Below are positions 1 to 5,170 of a stretch of DNA of 5,170 nucleotides, piece after piece. The stretch is from contig JAUVUV010000192.1 in assembly GCA_030604975.1 (NCBI GenBank), positions 1 to 5,170 on the forward strand, read 5' to 3'. The stretch is from Candidatus Glassiibacteriota bacterium (GTDB lineage Bacteria > Gemmatimonadota > Glassbacteria > GWA2-58-10). A program made the translations under genes and the position numbers. The notes under the pieces were generated by a model. The model saw only the letters and a list, made by a program, of their open reading frames with translations, was not told the origin of the DNA and did not search any database. Every line of letters starts with the position of its first letter. Positions within the stretch are counted from its first letter, which is position 1.

Positions 1-130
1 AATTATGCTTGATTGAATAATTCCAGATCAAAAAGATTGAATCTTTAAACTCGTTTGAACAAATTATAGCTGATTTGGATCAGGCTGATACAAAAGCGCG
101 ATATCGAACTCAATTGAAGGAGGTACCACT
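1..130 (+). other. AT-rich leader before the chaperone genes
   Basis: No complete gene is supported here. The first 120 bases are about one third G+C, clearly poorer than the roughly balanced genes downstream, which suits a leader or promoter region. All three forward frames hit a stop within the first 20 bases, so any upstream gene ends at or before the window edge. A perfect 15-base palindrome (AAAGATT-G-AATCTTT, 32-46) is present, but its loop is too small and it lacks a T-tract, so it is not a good terminator. I found no convincing -35/-10 pair. Frame 3 stays open from 21 to the TGA at 132-134, which overlaps the next start; this is treated as a separate observation. Confidence 0.5.
116..124 (+). 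promoter_or_regulatory. Strong Shine-Dalgarno that fixes the TTG start of the first skp
   Basis: GAAGGAGGT is a near-perfect match to the anti-SD sequence and lies 6 nt before the TTG at 131. No ATG or GTG gives a better start, and the reading frame from this TTG opens directly into a signal peptide. The strength of this site also argues against Bacteroidota proper as the host. Confidence 0.85.
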
Positions 131-688
131 TTGAGGGTTTTGATTATTCTAATATCGGCTGCACTTTGTTTTGCATCGACTCTGAAAGCGCAGCAGGTCA
201 AGATCGGGTTTGTGCAGGTTGAGCTCGTGATGCAGGATTTCCCTGAGTGGGAGGATGCGAGTAAAACTTTCGAGAAAGAGCTGGAAAGCTGGCAGATGCA
301 GTTGAAAGAATACGAGTCGGAAATTCAATCCATGATGCAGGAATTCGAGCAAAGAGCGATGCTGTACAGCCCTGAAAGGAAACAGGAGGAACAGGAAAAA
401 ATCCTGGAAAAACGCCAGGAGGCTGTCAAGTTTTACCAGGATGTTTTTGCACAGGGTGGTAGGGCCGAACAGCGCAGGATGGAACTTCTGAACCCAATCT
501 ATGATAAAATAAACCGGGCGATCGAGATTCTGGGTGAGCGCGAGGATTATTCGATGATTTTCAACGCTCAGGGCCTGCTCTTTGCCAAACAGGATTTCGA
601 CCTGACCGGGGAAGTGCTGAAAATCCTCAAGACCGGGGTGGAGGTATCCCCCTCCAGTGTCAGAGGCTCAAGTGGACCGAGAAGGTAG
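131..688 (+). CDS. skp: Skp/OmpH-family periplasmic chaperone (first copy)
   Basis: Predicted 185-aa periplasmic chaperone that would hold unfolded outer-membrane proteins on their way to the BAM complex. Residues 1-20 form a signal peptide (hydrophobic LIILISAALCFAS, likely cleavage after Ala20). The mature protein starts with the family hallmark QQVKIGFVQ. Residues about 40-130 are rich in Glu, Gln, Lys and Arg with heptad-like spacing, matching the two antiparallel coiled-coil arms of Skp. The C-terminal part (YSMIFNAQGLLF, then DFDLTGEVLKIL) matches the conserved end of the OmpH domain. Length is near the usual 160-190 aa. The last 13 or so residues are a Ser/Pro/Arg tail of no known role. 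The start is TTG with a strong SD. A second family member begins 24 nt downstream. The family call is firm; client proteins are inferred. Confidence 0.9.
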   Translation: MRVLIILISAALCFASTLKAQQVKIGFVQVELVMQDFPEWEDASKTFEKELESWQMQLKEYESEIQSMMQEFEQRAMLYSPERKQEEQEKILEKRQEAVKFYQDVFAQGGRAEQRRMELLNPIYDKINRAIEILGEREDYSMIFNAQGLLFAKQDFDLTGEVLKILKTGVEVSPSSVRGSSGPRR

Positions 689-712
689 TTTACTACAAAA
701 AATGCTTTCCTT

Positions 713-1411
713 ATGGGTAAAAATTTAGTATTTTTAGCAATTGCAATATTAATTGCAGTTCCCGCCCGGGCGCAGGAATTGAAATTTGGCTTCGTTGACG
801 ACAAGGCGATTCTCGAGAAACTCCCGGCTCGGGAAGAGGTTCAGAAAATCCTTGACCAGGAGACTGTTCTCTGGGAACAGCGTTTTACTGACAGTCGGCA
901 ATTGCTGAGAGTTTGCCTGGACTCGGTAAAGGCCTTGCAAGCAGCTCTCGAAAAGACCAGAGAGGACCAAGCCAAGACTGCTGAACCAGAAACGCAGTCA
1001 AGCAGCCCGGCTTCCACAGCGAATCTATCAGCGCAAACAGACAGTTCCGGTTCCCCAGCCAAAGCCGATGACGATAAGACCGCTGCTGATCAGGATGCCC
1101 AAGCTCCTCCGGATACTCTGGAACTGCTCGCAAAGCTTGACAGGCTCGAGCGAAAACTGGAGAAATCGAAAAAGGAAATCGTAGCATTATATCACAGGAT
1201 ATACGGCAAAAACGGAATCCTGAACCGGCGAAACGCTGAACTGAGCCAATCGATACTGGAAAAAATCAGCCGGTCGATTTTCGATGTGAGCCAAACGGCT
1301 GAGGTTTCTTTTGTTTTCGATTCTTCAGTGCTGCTTTACATCGATCAGGATTACAATTATACCGAACAAGTAATGGAAGCGCTCAATATCAAGCAACCCG
1401 GAGCGCGATAA
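713..1411 (+). CDS. Skp/OmpH-family protein (second copy) with a disordered insert
   Basis: Predicted 232-aa secreted chaperone paralogous to the preceding gene. Residues 1-20 are a signal peptide ending VPARA, so the mature protein starts QELKFGFVD. Gln21, Phe27-Val28, Pro38 and Trp54 fall at the same positions as in the first copy, and the C-terminus (VSFVFDSSVLLY, then DYNYTEQVMEAL) matches it too. Residues about 40-85 and 136-190 look like the coiled-coil arms. Between them, at about 86-135, lies a Ser/Ala/Thr/Asp/Gln/Pro-rich low-complexity stretch that Skp normally lacks, which explains the extra length. ATG 713 is the only start that keeps the signal peptide, yet no SD precedes it; translation may be coupled to the first copy. 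lpxD follows after 17 nt. The family call is good; whether it duplicates Skp function or is specialised is unknown. Confidence 0.85.
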   Translation: MGKNLVFLAIAILIAVPARAQELKFGFVDDKAILEKLPAREEVQKILDQETVLWEQRFTDSRQLLRVCLDSVKALQAALEKTREDQAKTAEPETQSSSPASTANLSAQTDSSGSPAKADDDKTAADQDAQAPPDTLELLAKLDRLERKLEKSKKEIVALYHRIYGKNGILNRRNAELSQSILEKISRSIFDVSQTAEVSFVFDSSVLLYIDQDYNYTEQVMEALNIKQPGAR

Positions 1412-1416
1412 CTCCC

Positions 1417-1421
1417 AGGAG
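1417..1421 (+). promoter_or_regulatory. Shine-Dalgarno that fixes the TTG start of lpxD
   Basis: AGGAG lies 7 nt before the TTG at 1429. The frame from that TTG begins MSKFTLGEIAKKIKG, the normal beginning of LpxD, and there is no upstream in-frame alternative that makes sense. Confidence 0.8.
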
Positions 1422-1428
1422 TAAAAAG

Positions 1429-2469
1429 TTGTCGAAATTCACATTAGGAGAAATTGCCAAAAAAATCAAAGGCCGGGTTAAGGGAGACTCGAACGTTATC
1501 GTCACCGGTGTCGCCGGTTTGGAAGAGGCGAAGAATGGCGATATATCTTTCGTAGCCAACCGCAGATACTACAACCGGATTGCCTCGACCAAAGCCACCG
1601 CGGTGATTGTCGGCGAGGACAACGGAGCTATTCCGGATGACAAGAACTACCTTGTTGTGGAGAATCCCTACCTGAGCTTTCTAATGACTGTGGAACTGTT
1701 CTATCCACAGAACAGTAATTTTGTTCCGGGGATACATTCCACAGTGGTTATCGATCCTACCGCTGAAATCGGGGAAAGGGTTTATATCGGTGCTCTTGTG
1801 GTGGTGGGTGCCGGCAGCAAGATAGGCAACGACGTGATTCTTCAGGCAAGGTCATATGTGGGTGAGCGCGTTGTAATCGACGATAACACCCGTCTGATGC
1901 CCGGAGTGATTATCCTTGATGATGTTGTTATTGGCAAGAGGTGTCTGTTTCAAAGCGGGTGCGTGCTGGGTAGCGATGGTTTCGGGTTTGTCTGCGACAA
2001 CAACGGCATACAGCAGAAAATCCCTCAGGTGAGCGGCCTGATTATCGGCGACGATGTTGAGATCGGAGCAAATTGCACGATAGACCGCGGTACTCTTTCA
2101 CCGACACACATCGGTAACGGCGTGAAATGCGACAACCTAGTTCATCTTGCGCACAATGTGGAAATAGGCGATAATTCTCTCGTTGTCGCCCAGGTTGGAA
2201 TCTCGGGTTCGACCAAGATCGGCAAATCGGTGGTCCTGGCCGGACAAGCCGGAATAGGCGGTCACCTGCGGATCGGTGACAGAGTTAAAGTCGGGGCCCA
2301 AGCCGGTGTAACCAAATCAGTACCGGAAGGAATGGAAATTTCCGGTTATCCCGCCCGCCCGCACGGTGAGGCACTGAGATCACAGGCCTTGCTCTCCCGA
2401 TTACCTAACGTTATCCAGCAGATCAAAGACCTGCTGAACAGAGTAAATAAACTTGAAGAAAAGAAATAG
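1429..2469 (+). CDS. lpxD: UDP-3-O-acylglucosamine N-acyltransferase LpxD
   Basis: Third step of lipid A synthesis: moves a 3-hydroxyacyl chain from acyl carrier protein to the 2-amino group of UDP-3-O-acyl-glucosamine, in the cytoplasm. The protein is 346 aa (E. coli 341). Residues 1-100 match the N-terminal uridine-binding domain, including GDISFVANRRYY (37-48). Residues about 102-300 are left-handed beta-helix hexapeptide repeats ([IVL]-G-x-x-V pattern), as in all LpxA/LpxD acyltransferases. His242 in HLAHNVEIGD aligns with the catalytic His239 of E. coli, and His279 in GGHLRIGD with its His276. Residues 316-346 form the C-terminal helix with charged LNRVNKLEEKK. The enzyme should work as a homotrimer. 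It sits 17 nt after the second chaperone gene, so it probably shares that transcript. No truncation or missing key residue is seen. Confidence 0.97.
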   Translation: MSKFTLGEIAKKIKGRVKGDSNVIVTGVAGLEEAKNGDISFVANRRYYNRIASTKATAVIVGEDNGAIPDDKNYLVVENPYLSFLMTVELFYPQNSNFVPGIHSTVVIDPTAEIGERVYIGALVVVGAGSKIGNDVILQARSYVGERVVIDDNTRLMPGVIILDDVVIGKRCLFQSGCVLGSDGFGFVCDNNGIQQKIPQVSGLIIGDDVEIGANCTIDRGTLSPTHIGNGVKCDNLVHLAHNVEIGDNSLVVAQVGISGSTKIGKSVVLAGQAGIGGHLRIGDRVKVGAQAGVTKSVPEGMEISGYPARPHGEALRSQALLSRLPNVIQQIKDLLNRVNKLEEKK

Positions 2470-2568
2470 CCGGACCAGCCGTTCGTGGTAGTCAGGGACG
2501 AGAGCGGTGATCGGGTATGTTCGGTTTCTGAATTTGAACTTACTTTGTACAGCCTTTTCAGCCGCCGC

Positions 2569-2597
2569 TGATTGTTATGAGGAAATTTTGATATTAT
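2569..2597 (+). promoter_or_regulatory. Possible extended -10 promoter for lpxC-fabZ
   Basis: The 171-nt gap between lpxD and lpxC-fabZ (2470-2640) has no open frame of any size. It contains TGATATTAT at 2589-2597, an extended -10 with TG one base before a 5-of-6 match to TATAAT. A weak -35, CTGATT at 2569-2574, lies 17 nt upstream. Transcription would start near 2604, leaving a leader of about 37 nt with GGAGA at 2631-2635 as the SD. The match is to the general housekeeping sigma consensus; the host's own sigma preference is not known. I see no good terminator after lpxD, so read-through is also likely. Confidence 0.4.
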
Positions 2598-2640
2598 TTG
2601 TCAGATCAAGGGAGCGCGGTGAGAAGGCACGGAGAATCTT

Positions 2641-4002
2641 ATGAAGCAAAAAACCATTACCCGGCCTGTGTCGTGTTCGGGGATCGGCCTTCACACCGGG
2701 GAAAATTCAAAAATAACGTTTAAACCGGCTCCAGAGAATACCGGCGTTATCTTCGAGCGGGTCGATATCGAGTCGCGCCCCCGTATTCCAGCAATCGTGG
2801 ACTATGTGGATAGTGTCATACGGGGAACGACTATTGGCAAGGATGGAGTCAGGATTCATACCGTGGAGCACCTTCTGGCAGCGCTTGCCGGCACAGGGAT
2901 CGATAATGTAATCATTGAAATGGAAGGTAACGAGATACCAGCCTGCGACGGGAGTTCGAATTTCTTTGTCAAGGCGATCGAGGAAGCCGGTATCAAGGAA
3001 CAAAACGCTGAAAGAGAAGAGGCTGTCCTGACCGAACCCCTTTCCTACGAGGAGAATGGGGTTCATTTCCTGGTTCTTCCCAACGACAATCTGAAGATCA
3101 GTTTCCACATTGAGTATCAGAACCCACTGGTCGGCTGTCAGTTCGAGTCTATTGACATCAACGTGGAGAATTTCCGCAAGCTGATCGCTGAGGCGCGGAC
3201 ATTCGCCTTTCTAGACGAGGTGGAGGGCTTGAAAAAGTCCGGGCTGATAAAAGGCGGCAGCCTTGAGAACGCTGTTGTTTTCGGTGAAGGCAAGATCCTC
3301 AATTCCGATCCCCTGCGTTCGAACAAGGAACCGGTGCGCCACAAGATACTTGACCTGCTAGGCGACATCCAGCTGCTTGGCATGCCGATGAGAGCGCACA
3401 TCATTTCGTTCAAAAGCGGCCACCCGTCGAATATCAACTTGGTGCGCAAGATACGCAAGCACCTGGAGAACCGGGGAGGCCTTGTCGGACCGGGAATCCC
3501 CACCAGGCGAAGGGAGGCGAGCCCGGTAGTTACACCGTGGCAAATGGTAATGGGTGTAAATCAGATAATGGACAAGATGCCTCACCGTTACCCATTCCTT
3601 ATGGTTGACCGGATCATCGAGTTCGAGGCGGAAAAAAGAGTGGTGGGGATCAAGAACGTTTCCATAAACGAATACTTCTTCCAGGGTCATTTCCCCGGCC
3701 ACCCGATAATGCCAGGGGTGCTGATCGTTGAGGCAATGGGCCAAACCGGGGGCCTGCTGTTGATGAACAGCGTACCTGAGACCGAAAACAAAGTGGTGTA
3801 TTTCATGAGCCTGAACAAAATAAAGTTCCGCAAGCCGGTTTTTCCTGGAGACCAGCTCCGGATGGTACTGGAAATGATCAAGTTCAGGCACAATATCTGT
3901 AAAATGAAAGGCCGCAGTTATGTCGGTGAAGATCTCGTGGCTGAAGCCGAAATGACCGCGATGATTGTAGACAGAGACCGCCTGCCGAAACAAAACACTT
4001 AA
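2641..4002 (+). CDS. lpxC-fabZ: LpxC-FabZ fusion: UDP-3-O-acyl-GlcNAc deacetylase and 3-hydroxyacyl-ACP dehydratase
   Basis: Bifunctional 453-aa cytoplasmic enzyme. Residues 1 to about 290 are LpxC, the zinc deacetylase of the committed lipid A step. His77, His234 and Asp238 match the zinc ligands (E. coli His79, His238, Asp242), Glu76 matches the catalytic base Glu78, and His261 in SGHPSNINLVR matches His265. IPACDGSSNFF and EARTFAFLDEVEGLKKSGL are further family signatures. Residues about 300-446 are FabZ, which dehydrates 3-hydroxyacyl-ACP in fatty acid synthesis: MPHRYPFLMVDRI, then GHFPGHPIMPGVL with catalytic His350, and Glu364. The joint is short (about 288-302), with no stop or frameshift, so this is a true fusion. 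All key residues of both halves are present. Such fusions are known from Bacteroidota and relatives. LpxC and FabZ compete around the same hydroxyacyl-ACP pool, so joining them may balance lipid A against phospholipid synthesis; that role is inferred. Confidence 0.97.
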   Translation: MKQKTITRPVSCSGIGLHTGENSKITFKPAPENTGVIFERVDIESRPRIPAIVDYVDSVIRGTTIGKDGVRIHTVEHLLAALAGTGIDNVIIEMEGNEIPACDGSSNFFVKAIEEAGIKEQNAEREEAVLTEPLSYEENGVHFLVLPNDNLKISFHIEYQNPLVGCQFESIDINVENFRKLIAEARTFAFLDEVEGLKKSGLIKGGSLENAVVFGEGKILNSDPLRSNKEPVRHKILDLLGDIQLLGMPMRAHIISFKSGHPSNINLVRKIRKHLENRGGLVGPGIPTRRREASPVVTPWQMVMGVNQIMDKMPHRYPFLMVDRIIEFEAEKRVVGIKNVSINEYFFQGHFPGHPIMPGVLIVEAMGQTGGLLLMNSVPETENKVVYFMSLNKIKFRKPVFPGDQLRMVLEMIKFRHNICKMKGRSYVGEDLVAEAEMTAMIVDRDRLPKQNT

Positions 4003-4046
4003 AGCAGCCGGGAATCTTACCTTTTGAAAACATTAAGTATATGAAA

Positions 4047-4102
4047 ATCCGGGATCTGTTTGTTTAGCGTATGGATTGAAAAGCACTGTCTGCTTCCCGG
4101 AT
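4047..4102 (+). repeat. Inverted repeat in the leader of lpxA
   Basis: ATCCGGGA at 4047-4054 is perfectly complementary to TCCCGGAT at 4095-4102, an 8-bp stem with a 40-nt loop. A further copy, CCGGGAA at 4008-4014 just after the fabZ stop, can pair over 7 bp with TTCCCGG at 4094-4100, so two alternative pairings share one right arm. A small local hairpin (AAGCA 4081-4085 with TGCTT 4091-4095) overlaps that arm by two bases (4094-4095). The right arm ends directly before the lpxA ribosome binding site. No T-tract follows, so it is not a standard terminator. The gap 4003-4118 holds no supported gene. An 8-bp match in a gap of this size could arise by chance. Confidence 0.4.
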
Positions 4103-4104
4103 AA

Positions 4105-4109
4105 AGAGG
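4105..4109 (+). promoter_or_regulatory. Shine-Dalgarno that moves the lpxA start to TTG 4119
   Basis: AGAGG lies 9 nt before the TTG at 4119. The other in-frame TTG at 4110 touches this site directly and could not be served by it. Starting at 4119 gives MAIHPTAII, the usual LpxA beginning, and drops three residues (MFK) that the family does not have. Confidence 0.8.
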
Positions 4110-4118
4110 TTGTTTAAA

Positions 4119-4889
4119 TTGGCAATCCACCCTACTGCGATAATCGATAGATCCGCGGAAATCGATGAGGATGTAGAAATTGGCCCCTATACCGTAATTG
4201 GTCCCAAAGTGAAAATCCGCTCTGGTACCCAAATCGGTCCCCACGTTTATATCCATAAAAACACCGCAATCGGTCACGACTGCAAAATCTGGAAAAGCGT
4301 CTCGTTGGGCGCGGACAGCCAGGATCTCAAGTACACCGGCCGGGCCACATACCTGGAGATCGGCGACAGGACGATGATCCGCGAGTTTGCCACGATCAAC
4401 CGCGCCACAACCGAGGGCGGCACAACCAAAGTGGGTGATGACTGCTTCCTGATGGCTTACACCCATGTGGCCCATGACTGCGTGGTGGGCAACAACGTGA
4501 TCCTTTCCAATGTGGTAAACATGGCAGGGCATGTCACTATCGAGGACCACGCCACGATCAGCGGGGTTACCGCCATCCACCAGTTCGTTCAGGTAGGGAG
4601 GTACAGCTTTATCGGTGGGGGAAGCCGGGTACCCAAGGATGTGCCGCCTTTCGTGATGGCGGTAGGCAACCCGATCATGCTTAACGGCCTTAACACTGTG
4701 GGCCTTCAGCGAAAGGGCTTTTCCGAGGAAGTCCGCCAGGAGCTTAAAAGGGCCTATAAGATATTCTTCCGCAGCCAGTACAACATTTCCCAGGCCCTGG
4801 AGCACGCCCGCGCCGAGCTCAAGCAACTGCCGGAAATCAAACATTTCTGCGACTTTATCGCCCGCAGCGAGCGCGGTGTAATCATCTGA
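4119..4889 (+). CDS. lpxA: Acyl-ACP--UDP-N-acetylglucosamine O-acyltransferase LpxA
   Basis: First step of lipid A synthesis: moves a 3-hydroxyacyl chain from acyl carrier protein to the 3-OH of UDP-GlcNAc, as a cytoplasmic homotrimer. From TTG 4119 the protein is 256 aa (E. coli 262). Residues about 3-185 are left-handed beta-helix hexapeptide repeats, followed by the C-terminal helical domain that ends in the typical FCDFIARSERGVII. His119 in THVAHDCVVGNN aligns with catalytic His125 of E. coli; His116, His138 and His154 align with its conserved His122, His144 and His160. Gly167 in the GGGS stretch falls at the acyl-chain ruler position (E. coli Gly173), which suggests a long hydroxyacyl chain rather than C10. 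It lies 116 nt after lpxC-fabZ, with an inverted repeat before its SD, and 18 nt before an MFS gene. Identity is firm; the start and chain length are inferred. Confidence 0.97.
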   Translation: MAIHPTAIIDRSAEIDEDVEIGPYTVIGPKVKIRSGTQIGPHVYIHKNTAIGHDCKIWKSVSLGADSQDLKYTGRATYLEIGDRTMIREFATINRATTEGGTTKVGDDCFLMAYTHVAHDCVVGNNVILSNVVNMAGHVTIEDHATISGVTAIHQFVQVGRYSFIGGGSRVPKDVPPFVMAVGNPIMLNGLNTVGLQRKGFSEEVRQELKRAYKIFFRSQYNISQALEHARAELKQLPEIKHFCDFIARSERGVII

Positions 4890-4907
4890 AGTAGGCTTTC
4901 ATTGCCC

Positions 4908-5170
4908 ATGGTACGACTGTATATTCTTTTCGCCTCCATATACCTTCTTCAAGGTGTCACCGAAGTCTCTTTCCTCAATGTTTACCTGAGAAATATCCTC
5001 TCTTTCCAGCCCATCCAGATAGGACAGATTCTTTTCCTGGGTGGCCTCTGGTTCGTTTTTCTCAAGCCCCTGATCGGTTTTATCGCCGATTTCTGGACCA
5101 GGTTCAACAGGCGCTGGGTTATGATATTCGGCCTCGTTTGTTCAACCGCGGGCTGGATGGTGATCGCCGA
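4908..5170 (+). CDS. MFS transporter, N-terminal part (cut by window end)
   Basis: Only the first 87 codons are visible, running open to the window edge. Three hydrophobic segments are seen at about residues 4-23, 38-59 and 70-87, as expected for the first three membrane helices of an inner-membrane transporter. Between helices 2 and 3 lies GFIADFWTRFNRR (57-69), a recognisable form of MFS motif A (G-x-x-x-D-x-x-x-R, then Arg pair), with Gly57, Asp61, Arg65, Arg68 and Arg69 kept. The substrate cannot be read from this fragment. ATG 4908 has only a weak, distant SD (AAGTAGG, 4889-4895); TTG 4902, in frame and 6 nt after that site, is an alternative that adds two residues. The 18-nt gap after lpxA suggests co-transcription, but a link to lipid A is speculative. 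Confidence 0.75.
   Translation, partial: MVRLYILFASIYLLQGVTEVSFLNVYLRNILSFQPIQIGQILFLGGLWFVFLKPLIGFIADFWTRFNRRWVMIFGLVCSTAGWMVIA

Noticed and set aside
32..46. 15-base palindrome as a terminator or operator
   Set aside because: As a hairpin it gives at best 5 AT-rich pairs around a 5-nt loop with no T-tract. A lone AT-rich palindrome in an AT-rich leader is weak evidence for an operator.
2558..2571. Small hairpin TCAGC-CGCC-GCTGA as an lpxD terminator
   Set aside because: The stem is only 5 bp and no T-tract follows, so it does not meet the pattern of an intrinsic terminator.
2592..2600. Bacteroidota-type -7 promoter element (TAnnTTTG) before lpxC-fabZ
   Set aside because: The local TATTATTTG has three bases rather than two between TA and TTTG, so it misses that consensus. 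The extended -10 reading fits better.
3358..3993. 211-codon minus-strand open frame across the FabZ half
   Set aside because: It is antisense to a fully conserved LpxC-FabZ fusion and has no recognisable domain.
4041..4067. 8-codon frame in the gap before lpxA as a leader peptide
   Set aside because: It has no SD and no run of regulatory codons; a frame this short is expected by chance.
4110..4118. TTG 4110 as the lpxA start
   Set aside because: The only SD (4105-4109) directly abuts this codon, and the three added residues are not found in the LpxA family. TTG 4119 has normal spacing and the expected N-terminus.
4017..4844. Long 275-codon open frame on the minus strand across lpxA
   Set aside because: It lies opposite lpxA, whose catalytic residues and full length are intact. 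The antisense product resembles no family I recognise and has no supported start, so it is a shadow of codon bias.

Overview
This 5.2 kb window is a block of outer-membrane biogenesis genes, all on the + strand. In order it holds two tandem Skp/OmpH-type periplasmic chaperones, lpxD, a fused lpxC-fabZ gene, lpxA, and the 5' end of a major facilitator superfamily (MFS) transporter cut by the window edge. I see no RNA genes, mobile elements or CRISPR arrays.

The organism is a Gram-negative, lipid A-making bacterium. The LpxC-FabZ fusion and the order skp-skp-lpxD-lpxC/fabZ-lpxA are, from general knowledge, typical of Bacteroidota/Chlorobiota and related FCB-superphylum lineages. Most starts here have clear Shine-Dalgarno (SD) sequences, which argues against Bacteroidota proper, where SD sites are usually absent. 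A less-studied FCB lineage (Zixibacteria-, Marinimicrobia- or KSB1-like) fits better. This placement is an inference and needs a protein phylogeny.

Layout: 1-130 is an AT-rich leader (about one third G+C in the first 120 bases) with no supported gene. 131-1411 holds the two chaperones. lpxD (1429-2469) follows the second chaperone after 17 nt, so these three look like one transcription unit. A 171-nt gap follows; it carries a plausible extended -10 promoter, so lpxC-fabZ (2641-4002) may have its own transcription start. A 116-nt gap with an inverted repeat just before the ribosome binding site separates it from lpxA. The lpxA start is best placed at TTG 4119, giving 256 aa. The MFS gene follows 18 nt later.

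How the genes work together: LpxA adds a 3-hydroxyacyl chain to UDP-GlcNAc, LpxC deacetylates the product in the committed step, and LpxD adds the second hydroxyacyl chain. FabZ consumes the same 3-hydroxyacyl-ACP pool for phospholipid synthesis, so its fusion to LpxC joins the two competing branches in one polypeptide. The Skp-like proteins escort unfolded outer-membrane proteins across the periplasm. lpxB, lpxH/I and bamA are not in the window.

The biology is mostly recognisable. The least ordinary points are a disordered insert in the second chaperone, the inverted repeat before lpxA, the frequent TTG starts, and the MFS gene downstream of lpxA. I did not find a convincing new system.
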